DNA of 64,000 nucleotides, from contig QCXZ01000138.1 in NCBI GenBank assembly GCA_025024175.1, positions 53,530,015 through 53,594,014 of the forward strand. Reading direction: 5' to 3'. Positions 23,933 to 38,100 of the stretch are shown here, one piece after another (position 1 is the stretch's first letter; every line of letters begins with the position of its first letter). Origin of the DNA: Rhyzopertha dominica. Taxonomy: Eukaryota > Arthropoda > Insecta > Coleoptera > Bostrichidae. The notes beneath the pieces were generated by a model. The model ran no database searches, was not told where the DNA came from, and was given only the letters and a program-made list of their open reading frames with translations. Both the position numbers and the translations under genes were made by a program.

Positions 23933-24360
23933 TTAGATATCTATAGAATTTGTTTTAGATTTTTTGTGACATTTATACTGCTGATTCCAAATCACACTGG
24001 CCAAACTTAGTAAATCAATATGCGAATTATACGCTAATTTTGTATCGAAAATTACACCTAGATCTTTAACTGTTTCAAAACGTCGAAGACGATTGTTATT
24101 CAAGTAGTATGCGAATCGAACTGAAAAGTAAAAGTTGTGCAGTGACATTTGCCCAGATTAAGAAATAGACTGCTCTTTTCACATCTATGCTTTAATCGTT
24201 CTGAACACCGAAACAGTAGTTTCTTGAGTTTAATACCTAAATATATTTTGAAGTCATCCGCATACTAAAGAAAATTACAATTCCATTATTAATATTAGTA
24301 ATGAATAACAGAAAGCCCAGATGGGAACCTTGAGGTATGCTGCAAACTAAGATCTGTTCT
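23933..24360 (-). pseudogene. Relic of a non-LTR retrotransposon reverse transcriptase
   Basis: Minus-strand fragments in different frames line up with the palm region of Jockey-type reverse transcriptases: IPQGSHLG (about 24320-24350), ADDFKIY (about 24240), a CSERLKHRCE...LFLNLGKC block (about 24140-24210), and YYLNNNRLRRFETVKDLGV (about 24060-24110). The order and spacing match the family's PQGS, YADD, thumb series. Stops and frame changes show that it is dead. Confidence 0.75.
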
Positions 24361-27300
24361 GAGGGTATGTCAAAAGAAAAAAGAGTACTCTTCTGGTGCA
24401 ACTTAATTTACATTCGAAATGCTAAGACAAATTTTTAAGAATCTATTCTGAGACTATCTCATTTGTAATAGAGATACAATGTCTAGATTGGGTAGTTTTG
24501 TATCTTCTACATATTTCGCCGTCCTTTTGATCAGGTATTTTGGTGGCTTTTGATGCTATTGATGTTATATTAAGTACCTTCGTACATTTTCAGTTCTAAG
24601 ATTTACTTCTCTCAAAAGCAAGGGCAAGCGCTGTTTTGTAACCTTCGTTAATGTTTTAATTCTTCATGACTGACCCCTTTTTACCTACATCATCATACAA
24701 CTGGCTGAGTCTTCCCTAATAGGATATTGGTTTCCTCGCTCGGCGAGCTCCCTGAAAGGCTCTGCTCTTCCATCGACCGATAAACGTTCACATTAGAATA
24801 CATAAGGCACTGGTGAGGAGGCGCCAGTCGGCTCCGGCGTAGCGTAACTCATCGAAGCTGACGTATCGCTGAAAGCACGAAAGTAAGACATTTTCCGGAA
24901 CACCTACTACAGGTAATTGAAAGCTGCTCCCGGTCCTGTAATTTCGCCCCGTCGTGGAATACGTCCCCCGCCTGTCTCGTGGAATTAAATGCAGACAAAA
25001 AAGGATAATTAATAGGTTGCTCGGCTGGGGTTAATTGGAAAAAACTCGCTTTCGGCCGCTCCTGCAGCTTTTTTTCTGGCGAATGTCGCAAGTAAATTCC
25101 ACTTAATTATGGAGGGACTGCAGAAAAAGGTACAAGAGTATTGTTTTAGCGCGGGTCCGGATGTGTGCCGCTTGGGAGGCCTTTTTTGAAGACTTGAAGG
25201 GGTAATTGGCAATTAAAAATAGGTGGCTGTATGCTTATAAGCTTGCACAAATGCTTGGAAAGTTTATTTTAACATTCTGAAGAATTTGCTTGACTACTAA
25301 ATAAGTTTGAAAGTAAAATTGAATTGATTTTTCATCACACAATGAGTTATCACTTGAGCCCCCCCCTCCCATTTGATAGGATGAAACCCGTACTTATACC
25401 AGCAATAGTACATGCACGTACCGAAAACGGAGCGATTTTCCATTACGAGTTCGTCGTACGTGTTAGATCTTCGAATGAAGTACAGTTTAAATTCCGACCA
25501 GTACAATCAGGAATCCAGCAATTCAAGTGCAATTCGCGTACCAGAACTTCCCCAATTAAAACGATCCGGGCACAATGAATGCACCGGGCGTGAATTGGTG
25601 GCCCCCGCTCGGTTCGAACTCCGGGCGATTCCTCGGAAAGTGGAGAATAATTTCGCGAACTTCTGTCCATTATCGGCCTCCTTTGTGACGTCGCGCACAT
25701 GGAAATAATAAAATTACCCCGTCATTTAGAGGGCCCGTCCCCCCGAAACGAGAGCGATTGATGTTTGAATGGCGCATTCGTTTGATGTTCGAACCAGTCA
25801 ATCTGATCGGCCTTCTCCGTCTTCCTGCCGAGATGGACAGTTCCATAACGACTTTCGCATCGGGCCTGATATCCTAAACATTCGATATGTGGAGGCCATC
25901 GCTTTTTGTTGGTGTGTATTTCAATCTCCGGCCGAACAAAGGCTGCCGTCTGCCGGAGACGCCGTAGTTGTTAAGTGGATGCTGCCAGTCGAGTGTTCGA
26001 GGTTGGTTTAAATTAAATTGACTGGATGGTCGGATGCAGGCTCCGGGGCTCCTTGAATAGATCGAAGCTGGACGTACGCATCGTATATGCCTGTTTGTAT
26101 TATCTCTTTCACCGTCCAGAATTACTTCACATGGTGCTTCTTTAATTGCAAATTACCTGCAGTTTACGCTCAAGTGTCACGTCAGTTATTTAGGCCACAT
26201 GACCATACAAGATATACTCACACTTTGAAGTTGAAAAATTTGCCAGAAAAACGTTAGCAGCAAGTGACATCTCACTGTTACTAATAATGTCGAACTCGTT
26301 TTTGCATAGAAACTGTTCGCTTTAGAAGTAAGCCCTCTAGCATCTCTACTACAATTAAATAAAATTTTGATGCGTCTGTCTGTGGGACATCTACAATTTT
26401 TTTTTCGGTGATAATCCTTTTCGTTTTTCGTACGGTTCCTAAACACAATGAGAATGATATAGCTCTGATTTATTAAGGTATAGTTGATTTTTTTTGTCTG
26501 TAAGTCTTCAGCGCATCCAAAGCCTGTTGGGGAGTTAGAACACAAGATGCAGCAGACGAATTTCACTGTCATTAAATTTACCAAGACGTCTGCATGATAA
26601 CAAAGTACACGAGGTATAATTGTCTGTACATGAGACAAGACAGTGTTCCTTCTAGCAGAGAGTTTCGATTCTAAACTTTCTAAATCAGACTTGAGTTTAT
26701 TAAAAATGGTAACTTTGTCGCAGTGTGTCTTCCATGAATTTTGGGGAATACAATCCGCTAGAAAACAAATAATTTTCTCGACTGCAGTTCCCACAAAAAA
26801 TGCTGAATTGGATTAACAATTAAGTCTTAATGATACTTGCTCGTTTTGTGACAGACATGCATTAATTGAATTTTATATATTATACAATCAGATAATTGCA
26901 ACGGTCTAAGGTGAGAATTCAAAGTTAGGATATTTATCAGGCCATTTTGTTCTAGGCAAAACGAATGCTAAATGAGAGGCTATTATGGTATGGTCCGGAA
27001 CAGCTCGTGTCTGTTCTGAAACTGACGCAAGACTAATTATGGACGTTTGTAAGAAATTTGAGAACTGAGAGGAAGATTTATCGTAAAAGTAATCGGCTTT
27101 CAGTAGGCAGATGGGTTCTTTGTACAAATAAGTTTCTGTAATTAAAATTGAAGCTGATAACTTTTAGCGAGAGGTATAAAAGGTATTTCTTTGGAGGAGT
27201 ACTGAGTATTCTTTGTAATTAGGACTTCGCAGACTTACTCATAAAGAAGCTTTATCTCCGGCGTATTACGAAAAGTACCCTGTGATGCTCCAATAGAATA

Positions 27301-30300
27301 AGCTTATATTTAAGGTCGCAGTTGCAATTAGCTAGTATCCAAATTACAGCCGTGGTGATGATAAAAACAGTACGCCAATCTTTTTTAAAGCTCACGTCAT
27401 CCAAACAATTTGCCTTTCATATAGTACTCCTTTAATGCCGCAGACATTGCAGATCCTTTGCTATATTGTCTATGAGAGGTTCATTCTCGCGTAACAAAAT
27501 ACCTTTGAGCAAAACGGGTGGGAAAATGGAACACGTATTACATCAGACATGAGAGTTCCACTTATGCTCTTGGCTATTTGCCAAAACTACACCCGACGCT
27601 GTAGCTGATATTAGGGGCCTAATCCGTGCACGAAATACAAAACGATGCCTTGTTTTACGGTAACGATCTGTTACTGAATTCGTGCCGCGGGTTTGCATTA
27701 AATTGAATATTATATGAAAATACGAGTAACATACGTAATTAGTGTATTTACTGGAGTTAGTTGAGAATTACAGATGCTGGGCAGATATGTACGATAAAGT
27801 GTTGTTTTACAGCACAAAAATACAAATTAGGTTCTCCTAGCATTAAGGTTTCTGTTCTAAGCAATTGTTATAATGAGCAAGTTGTATGTATATCATAATT
27901 TTCTCTGCCTTGTAAGATATTAAAGGTCACAGAACCGAATACATGAATTGTCTTAAACTGATCGCTTTAACTCTTATACAAAATACAGCTCTATATTTTT
28001 CTTACACCAAAGCTGAAAAAGGCAACAGAAGATTTGTTTATAAGCACAAAGGAATGTTTGTTTTTATTGCCTCAGGGAATACCTCTGAATTAGCCACTAG
28101 CTAAAAAAAAATAAATAGTTATATGATTAGAAACAAAGCAATACGGTGCTCTATTTGACGTTTTGCTGTTTATACCTAATAATAATTGGTGCCAAATTGC
28201 CTAGACATTATTTTTTTTTTATTTTAGAAACACGGACGTGCTTAGGAGTTATTATCAATCTGATCAAAACTCAGCTTTGTAGTAGACTGGTCGACAATTT
28301 GAAAATATACGTTTTCTACTTGTAACCCTGGCCAAATGTACATATATCAAAAAGGCACAAAAATAAGAAAGACTTGCCATTTCCATATTTCTAAATATAA
28401 CTGGCTAATTAGAAGAACTGAATTTCGGACGTCTCCATCAGCCATACTGCAAATGACAGTGTAAGAAACCCTTCAACTGCCCTACATGTTGCAATTAGTC
28501 GAACAATGCCGAGGTCGGCTAAAAATAACCTTACTACTGTACGTAACGCCGATGCGGTGGTGTTTCCTCGCCTTTTCCCACCCCGCTTCCGGATGCTCCA
28601 GCGGGAAGCTCCGTTTGTGTTAATGTGAGTCTTAGCGCAACGTTCCCGCTTTGAAAGTAGAGATGTCAAAGACGAAGGCTGCTGAAAGCGTAACCCGCGG
28701 TAACGGTGAGCTGTTCACTATGTGCAAGGGGTGGAGAACGTGCTTTGTGGATGCAGGGTGGTTTAAAGTGACGGATAATCGTTGCTAGCAGTTGTAACTA
28801 AATATCGTCAAGAATGTAATGATGCAGGCTTCGTAACAATTGACACTGACAACTGATATCGCGTACCGCCCGCTTCCATCAATATACTGCGCAATTTTTA
28901 TCGTAATGGAAACCAAAATTACAGCCAATGACAGTCTTATCAGTATCAGATTATGCAGAATTATTTAGNTGCNTGCCGCAAACTTTCAGAAATAAACCAT
29001 TAACCATCTACAGGAATACTGCAGCCGGAATGATCTTGAAGGCTGAAATCAATCACTATAAAAACCGTGCAACAAGTGTACCTTTCAAAATTTTTATTTT
29101 AAGCGGAGAACGTCCACGTGTTCTCTCAAACCACTCCTGTCCGTAGCGCGACGGATAGCGGCCGACTACCGCGACAGGCCATTTCCCAGACAAAAAACGC
29201 CAATACACTTCATCTCGGGCAGGCCGTGCCGCCCATCAGACCGCCAGCGAAAATCTAATTTAATTTCATTGGATTCCGTGAATTTTGCTGTCAGATTCCG
29301 GTTGCGAAAACATCTGGCACTCAATCGAAGGGAAATAAACAAAGTTGGCTCTGGTCTGCTCCTCGAAACGAGATGAGTTTTCGAGAGTTTTTAAACGAAT
29401 ATGGTGCATTGTTTTTGGCAGTTCTGACCGGGAAAATTACGAAGGAAACTTGCCAGGTATTTTTATATTTCATATTTTTTACGTTCGCGCGTACAATGAA
29501 AGTTCAAGCAGTAATTATATGTGAATTCTGAAACTGATTTTGCTGTTTTCATTATACATCATGTTTGCTTCTTGTGTCATTCATTTATTGACCTTCGCAA
29601 TGTGTAACGAGCTCAAAGGAATGTGTGCTAGCCCCCATATTTCTCGGCATTTGTCTTATTTACTCCACTGTAATTTCTTCTACCTGTATTTGTCCTGTAT
29701 ACTTAGTCCTCTCCTTCTAAGTATACCTGGTTATCTTTTTTATTAGCCATTCCTTGTAGTAAATATTCTGCTTTTCCAGCAAAGTAAGGCTTTTATTGCT
29801 ACATTCACTAACCTGTTCTAAAGTTCTGAAATCCCCGTCGTTCCTTTTACTTTTATCTATCTAGTTCTTCACATTGTTTTTATCACATAGTACTTTTAGT
29901 TCTAGCTACGCTCCTCCTCCTTTCACTATCCAGCAGAGCTTACAGTTTCCAGCTCTTGTCATTTATTGTATGCAAACTTCCTTGATTTAACAACTTTCGA
30001 CAGGTCTTCTTTTTAACACTTCGGTTTTTGTCTATCGGTATCCAACTCGCCCAGTGCTTTGTTTACAACTTAGTATTGTTTATGTTTAAGTATATTTGAT
30101 ACTCATTCCAAAAAATGGTCCGCATTTTGCACCATTATAATTACACACTATACTTCCCGACTATTTGTTGCGTCTGTGTCATTTGTTAGTAAATAAACAG
30201 TAAATTTCATTGGCTCGGATTTACTCGAAACATAATAATAATAATAAAAAATGTGGTGATTTGGATAAGCTTCACAATGGCAATGCTACTACCACCAAGC

Positions 30301-31625
30301 CATCTGCTTACACTTCTGTTCCAACGTTCTGAGTTCCTTTGCTTACTTTTTTATTTTATTACCTGTAACGCTAGGATTAACAATTTTGCTGACAGTGCGT
30401 TTTTCCTGCTTCAGCTGTTCAGTTACTCCAATCTCTTCTGTTTCTTCCCTCATTATTTTTAAAAGCAAATATATATTTATTTACATCTGAAGCACCCTGT
30501 ATCTTTATAGTAACTGCACTCCTATTTTGTGTCTGAAACAACGACGTCTATTCTCATTTTACTCAGTACCTACTGATTTAACCCCCAAATCATGGAGGAT
30601 TTTGTTTTTATTTCTGTGAAAGTTTACCCCTTAACCAGTAGATTCCAACTTTTGAGGCTCCGAATATACGTTGAGCAGTAATAAAATACAAAATTTAGGA
30701 GTTAGGAATGAACTCCGACCCTTTAAAGTTTGTTTATACGAACATTGTTTCTGACTCTCAAATAGATGTACTATTGATTGGTGCCAACCTGTCATGGCAG
30801 AAGTCACACCATTTTCAGAGCGCTTGGACGTAGAGGACGTCTTCGTACTTCAGAAGAAGAATTTTTTGTAGATTAACTAAGAGATATTTACGCTACAAGG
30901 CTTTTAATGGATAAACGCAAGTCGCGATACATCTCAGCCGTCTTTCCTCTAGCAAAGCGAGCTCGAAAGCCGTAATTCAATTTCCACCGGAATGATTTAA
31001 AGCGCACTTTAAACGGCTCAGTCTTAGTGCGGCTGCCTCTCCGCGTTCACCGAAACCTGTCTTGTCTTTTAATTAGCAATTTGTTTCAAGTTTCATTACC
31101 CTCATAACCGCCAGTTAATGCTACGTAATACACAAGCACGAAGTTTCCAAATACGCTTTCCCCCCCAACCGCGGGATAACTTCATTGAAGGCTGGCGCAC
31201 CGACAAACCGCGCGCTATAGCTTCAAACTCCACGACGTAACAGTGCGCGCCGCACCGCAGGACCCATCTGGCTTAATAAAATTCCAAATTGAATTCATTA
31301 TTTCGCTGTACACGGCCGTTACGCTGGCGTAATGAAGGACGGCCTGACCAGGGTCCGTGCGTACGGTTCGTTTGCGGCCCGCACGATCCTGTAAGGCATG
31401 CCCTATCCTGATGGAACGATTTAGTCCGTAATCAACAGCTGGGGCATCCTCCGGCTCGCTGAAGTGGCGTTTCAATTGCGCTGCTGTTTAAGTGAATCGA
31501 AGCTGCGGAACGGACATTCGACGGCGCTCCGTTTTCGGTACGTGTACGCATATCGCCAATACAATGCCCTTTCTTGATAACTCTCGCATTAAATATATCA
31601 AATATTAGTTAATAATTAAAGATTC
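24361..31625. other. Non-coding stretch, no gene assigned
   Basis: No supported gene. The upstream part of the non-LTR relic may run on to about 24540 in degraded form. A 202-codon minus-strand frame at 26186-26794 is listed separately. Ns at 28969 and 28973. A short ATA microsatellite lies at about 30232-30246. Nothing else was recognised. Confidence 0.4.
26186..26794 (-). other. Unassigned 202-codon open frame
   Basis: An uninterrupted minus-strand frame, Cys- and Lys-rich in the middle. The first 80 residues contain a plausible helical segment (LKSDLESLESKL). No domain is recognised. It could be a decayed transposon frame or chance; no splice sites or initiation context support a gene. 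Confidence 0.15.
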
Positions 31626-31690
31626 TTGAATCCTACTAGAGGTTACACAGCTTGTGTACAGCTGTTTCGGCTTATAAAGCCTTCTCAGCA
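31626..31690 (-). ncRNA. Hammerhead-ribozyme-like relic
   Basis: On the minus strand CTGAGAA, then a 5-bp GGCTT/AAGCC hairpin with a 3-nt loop, then GAAAC, then AGCT/AGCT arms. This follows the hammerhead order (CUGAUGA, stem II, GAAA, stem III) with the first box damaged. Penelope-like elements are known to carry such motifs, and Penelope relics occur elsewhere in this window. The call is tentative. Confidence 0.3.
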
Positions 31691-32135
31691 CATTTACAGT
31701 CCCATGCCATAAATTGCCACTGGCATTTCTTACATGTTCATTTAAAGCACAACTCGAATGTCCTCAAAACTCTAGGATGTTCAAAATAAATGAGACCATT
31801 TAATTGCCTTTTATATACCCAGGATGTAATACATACCTGTCTTTTTCATTTGCTGTAGCTCCAGAACAAACACATATTTTGTTCGTTATTTCGCACTGAC
31901 GAATCTTCGGAACCCTTCAGCCTTAACCAACTTTAAACTTCCTGTAAATTTTGCGTATCGTAGTGGTAACCAAATAACCTACAGCACAGATCCGCCAACT
32001 TTACCTTAACTAGTTCGAAGACAGCCTGAATCAAATAAAACAGATTTGCAGCTCCGCTAAAGCGATTCAGCAAACCTTTACGTCTAATTTGCAAGTGACA
32101 TCGAACTTTGCTGAAACGTCCGTGTGTGCTTTCAG

Positions 32136-35100
32136 GTGCGGTCGGAGGTGACGACGATGGCGACGACAAGGAAAAGGAGGAAGAGGCAGAGAGAGAACGG
32201 TTAGAGGCCATTCGGGAAGCTGAGGAAAGAAGGAAGGAAAAGCACAGGAAGATGGAGGAGGAGAGGGAGAAGATGAGACAAGAAATAAGAGATAAGGTAA
32301 GGTGTTACGTAATGTACATAGTACGGTTTCAATAAAATTCTTTTTCTTTAACTATTATAATATATTTTTTCAAACGTGACCTCGCTTAATATATATATTT
32401 TCACTCCTACACTAAGAGGTTCAGGATTTACAGTGTACGTACCTCTAATAACATTTTTGTAATGACGGAAAATATAATTTTTATAATATGTAGTGCCTTC
32501 TCGCATCTTTTTACGAGCTTCTAATAATTTCTCACACTACAAATCTATAAAGTTACCGGTACTTATATGATATAAGATTGGCATCTATCCTGTAAATTTT
32601 CGATATTATTATTAAAACTTGGCAGTTAGACTTAGTTGGAATGGATATATGTAATAGCCGAATCGAACTTTGTCCATAAATTTGTCTGTGGTCAGTTTCT
32701 TAATGCGTTGTCGGAGGTAACACCAAAGCACTGGTATTTAGAATGATTGGTTGGTTGGATTAATCAATGAATTCATTATAAACTTAGACAAGCGTCGATT
32801 TAAGTAATTGCAGCTGCGTTCTTGTTGCCTAGGTTCTGATGACGTAATCAAATAACACCGAAACGTGTCTGTCTTTAAGTCATTTCGTCATCTTTAAAAT
32901 AAAGGTCTTTAGGCAATTAGAAAGATGCCCCCTTTTGCCAAAAGTTTACTGATATCTTAATATAGCGCATTACGTATAATCTAAGTCTACTTCATTCCTT
33001 TTAATGTCCACATTTCCTAACTGTTTTTTTTTTCAAAAATACCCTTGCATGCGGGCTCTGCGTTTCTACTTCTGTCCGACTAAACTGACTCTAAAAAAAA
33101 CCGCCATCATCGCGATAACAACGAAAAGCTCTCGCGTTTTGCCCAGTACATAAATTTCACAGCACGCTAATGCTCGGCGCATATACTTTTAAGGGTCTGA
33201 GTTCATGCTCTCGGGATTAAGTATTCGATATCGTGGTTAAGTATCATTTATCCTTAGTGCATTTTAAAATGGTAATAGGGCACTTAACTATAATCCGCTA
33301 GTGCGTTTCTTTTTGCTCGTTGGGTGCACACGTTATGGCGTAATAAGGGAAGCCAGTAACTGGTTGATTGAAGTGTTATTACAATGTTCGTGGGAGCTTG
33401 TTCACCTTGATGGCAGAGATGGTCGTTTTCGATACTGGTTATTACTTTTTAAAATTGATTGTCTATCAAATAACGCATTTCCGTTATGGAAGCTCAAAAG
33501 CTGGTATGCGATGACGAAAAATTTATTTTTATTTGAGGTCATAAAAAAATATATAACCAGCAAATAAACTTATCTTAATCTACCTATAGTAACCCAAAAA
33601 TTGCATGGATCGCAAGGATATTGTCAGTAAAGACTTTCCTTGTGTATCGTCTGCATAGTTGTGAATTCTCAAGTGCGTCAAGTATTTAGAAAGGTCGTCA
33701 ATATGTATAGAATACAATAGTGGTCCCAAAAGTGAACCTTGGGTAAATACCATGTGATACCGGGATTGGCAAGGACACTCTAGCACCAACAGTTGCTGAC
33801 TGGCATCAAAGAGACAGGAAATCTGGTACCATGTCAAGTGTACAGTCATCCGACCTAAAATATTGCTATTTTTAGCAATTTTTCTTTAATCTGTGTCTTT
33901 ATCTGTGTCCACTAGCCAGACAGGCAAAAGTTGGTGTAAACCTGTAAACAATTGAATCCTTTAACATACCACATTCGAATTAATAATTAGAATACTTCCG
34001 CTAATGGGCTAATAACACAGGCCCAGTTAGACCGGCACTCATAAAATAATCGGGGAGGACTACTATCAACCGAAAATGTGGCGATTGCGTGTCGCTATAA
34101 ATATATGGACCCCTACGAAAATGTATTAACTTTTGTACACGAAAGCGCCGCCACTATTTTTAGACTCCTATTGTGTTCGTTCGACTGGCTTATGTTCATT
34201 CTCGTTTCGTGCCCCCTTAAGCAAATCATTGCTGAAAGTTTGGAGAATCTAAGCTGGTATTACCCTGTTCCTTTGGCGATTGTTTTACCTTGTAAAATTT
34301 TATTATGGTGGTTTTCTTTTTCAAGAAGATACTGTTTCGGTTTATTTTGGAATTCCTGTACAACAGATTAATTTACACTATAGACTTCATAAAGCTTATT
34401 TCTGAACAGGAAGGAACAGCCCCTTATCTAATAACATCCTCTTTTTGATCCGCTCTGTGCATCTCTAAAAGGGAGCTGATTTGAAATTCAGGTTCCGCTG
34501 CAAAATTTATTAAAATGCACTTTGCAAACATAAAAGCGTTTTCCTTATTGAATCTCCGGCACATTTCGTTGCCTGACTTAATAAATACGTTTTGAAGGGG
34601 ACGTGTGACGCATGAACCATTACAATAAAAGTAGGGGAGGCTTCGCACGAGAAACACAACTTTCAGCAAATTTTTCTCTATCTCAGGTNTCCTGTGGAGA
34701 ATTTAACGCAGCTTTACTTACGGTTTAAAACACCCAGTAATGCTTACTTACCTTTTTACTTTACTAGTTTTTGTATTATCGAATTCTTTTTATGTTTTTT
34801 TTCTTTAATATAAATAGTTAACTACGGAGTACATTGTTCCAGGGTTTATGAAAACCCTATTCCAAATAAGTCAATAAATACATTGTTTGTTGTTTTTTAC
34901 GTGGGTACGAGATATATTATAAACCTCATTACAGCCTTGGGTGCGAAAAATGGTTACGCCCTAGGGTATTATGATAACCCCCTTGTTTTTTATTAAACAG
35001 AAAATACAGTTTGTCAGTTAGGCACCACAAAATCATAATAGAGAATAATTATTTTTAGTTAGCGGTTTAAATAAAATGATCTGAATGTCGATGATATGTT

Positions 35101-38100
35101 TAAACTGAATTAGACGTTTCCCTTCATTTACAGTCGAAGAAAATTTTTTTATTTACACTTGCAATCGATTTAGAAAATCTAACTATTTGCAGCATTATCA
35201 ATCCCAGCAATTCATTTAAACATCTATAACTATTTGAGAACCAAAAAATATAATTGATAATTGGTTCTCGAAGAATGTAAACGCTTTAATAAATAAGTTA
35301 AAATCGTTGTAATTAGAAAGTACTTTGTATGGAAAAGTATTTCTAATGTAACTTTAATGTGCAGAACTAAAAGCAAAACAAGGCTTTCCCACAAAAAATA
35401 ATTTAATCATCCTTCTAGTTGTGCCCCATACGTTGTTGCCCGAAAAAACTCACTCTGTGTAAAACCTTATAGTTTTAACCGTAACTAGAATATTAGATTT
35501 TGTCGGTACTCCCTCGCATCGAAGTTTAACGTGTCTATAAACCCAAGAAAATTTGAATCCCACTTCTGAACCCATCATCCGACCAATATAACCTCAATTA
35601 CCTCGGCATCTCGTTCTCAGTATGACGGGATGACGACACGTTCACCTAACCCACTTAGGCAGTGCCGGCCTGAAGCGGAATTGCGCCCATGTTCGGCATC
35701 ACAACAATTTCATTAGGGGCCCCGCGGCGCATATGAAATTCCTGCGCGGCCGCCCGCGGTCCTCTTAATTATGCCCGACCAAGAATGTCTGCCGGTAATT
35801 TATGCGCTCCCTTTGGTTAAAAATGCCGCCGGCGTTCGACCGCAACGAAACGTGACTCCATGCGGCATTTTCCGAACGCGAGCTTTTGTTTTCCGGCGCG
35901 TTCGACCGCGCCTGGCTGAAAATTTACGTGAGAAGTTGCTCAGAGCTTCGGGAGCGCGCTTTTTCAGGAGGTCTTTCGTGTATTTAGTACGGGAGTGAAA
36001 TGTTTAAATGAAGAAATATTGATAAAGCCCTAATACGTCTACTTTTCATTGGGCTCAGTAGACCCTTTTATGTTAGCAGGTTGTAAATTTTATGGGGAGT
36101 CATTTACGTGTAAATGGGGTGCATTTTAAAACAAGGACAGTCTTTTTTTTGTTTCAAACTGACTACCTAAACATTACGGTACATATGGAACTTTGTCAAA
36201 AGAGACTATCGCATTTTCCTTGTATGATCGATATGTATTTAATTTCATTTTAAGTGTAGAAGATACATGAACAATAAGTAAAAAAGTACTAGATAGATGT
36301 TATTTGCAAGCCTTCAAACAACAAGATTTATTGGACCAGAGCCGCAGAACCCTTCAACAATAGAATTAGAATTACAATTGAATCCAGGAATAGCATCGGT
36401 TTAACTATAATATCTTTGTATACCTTAGGCTTTTTACAAAACTTTAGAATTCCCCGGGACTTATATCTAATCTTTGAAATATATAGAAATTATTCAGAAA
36501 TTATTCTTGATATGGTCGAAAAGAATCTAATTTCTTCTCGATAAACTTTGTTAATTATAAATTCAATATTATCCATGAAGGAAGAGAACTTTTATTTATG
36601 TCAGTGTATTGTTTAAGCAAAGTAGCACATTCACTCTTTTAATACTTCCAAATTTATATAAAAATCTCCAGTGTTGATTAATGTTTATTTCATTCATTTA
36701 GTGGAAGTAATTATTTTATAATACCCAACATGACAAGTTTTAATGGTCATATTTTCTAATTTTCATGCTTAACAAAGATAAAAAACAATTATGACTAATA
36801 TTTCCAATGCCAATACCTTCTGCGTCATCATTTACAGCTTATTTTTTTCAGAAAACCAACTTGTACAAACAACTTTATTCTTTATTCTTCTGTGCACCCT
36901 CATACCCATAAAATAGCCGTTTTTCATTCTCTTTTTCACAGACTTTTGAGAATTCGCCTTCCCTTAAATGCCTTCGAAAAGAAACTTGGTATAATTCTAC
37001 AAATTGCTTATAATATATAACCGTTGTCCAAATCACTTAATAGAAAAATTGTGCTGTAAACAGTTTTCTTTTAACACCATCAGGTAGTTTTAAATCATGT
37101 ATGTGAATATACGAGTAGCTTTGCATGTAACGACTGCAATTTTGTTTATATTGCACAAACGGGAAGAGGAAATGAACATCTAAAACAATTTAATAAGTAT
37201 AAAAATACTGATATTGTAACTTCAGATTCTTCGTTAGCAAATCATTTAAACATACTTCCACTTTGTACAATTTAAAAAGTTTACATTTCTGTTAGAAATC
37301 ATCAAAATTAAATTATTTAGAAATTTTAGAGATGTGCAAAATTTTAAATGACCAAAATTGTACAGTGATTCTTGCAATTTCATTCGTCCGATTTTTTTGA
37401 ACGCCAATTTTTTGTTGCTTGTTTTAGTCAAGATTGCTTGTTTAGATTTTTAGATTTATTTTATTAATTTGACAACGTCAGAATATGTTTCGCTTGTAAT
37501 TTGGTACTAAAAAAAAGCGCTTTACCTGTTAATAAATATGGTGGATTTAACTTGGTGAGGCTTTTTTAACAAGAATAAATTCAAGAAATCCAAGCAGAAC
37601 AATATACAACGTTCAATATTTGGATTTATTTATTCCTGTTTAGTAACCTTTCTTCCATGCACCCTTCATCAGGTCAATTTTACTACAATAACATAGTTAT
37701 TTAGCTCATAAATCCTTCGACTGTCGATTGAGTTATTTTTGCTTTTCTACATTGCCATAGCGATACACTAACTCTGTTTCCTGCTAATTGCAGATGAATG
37801 AAGATCGATCTGTTTCTACTGAAAAGCTTTTGTGTCGGTCACCTAACAAAGGGCAGCTATAAATAAGTTTAGTGGCTTGCTTTGGATACTTTCGCTTTAC
37901 GGCTGACCTATAAATGGATGTAGGGTACGGTATTACGCTGCTGATTATAAACCTTTTGAGTGGGTACGGCTTGCTTTTGTGTACAAGCTCTAGCGCAAGT
38001 ATAATGATACTTAAAAAGCATTTACTAAAAGCATATTCAAGTACAAACTCTTTGACTAAACACTACCCTTTACAAATAGTTTCGTCCTTGTTGGGGCTGT

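Noticed and set aside
25580..25640. GGTTCGAACTCC resembles a tRNA B-box
   Set aside because: No A-box, no pairing acceptor stem, and no cloverleaf can be drawn around it.
37660..37700. CTGATGA on the minus strand considered as a hammerhead motif
   Set aside because: The following GAAA is not flanked by a pairing stem, so the fold is not supported.
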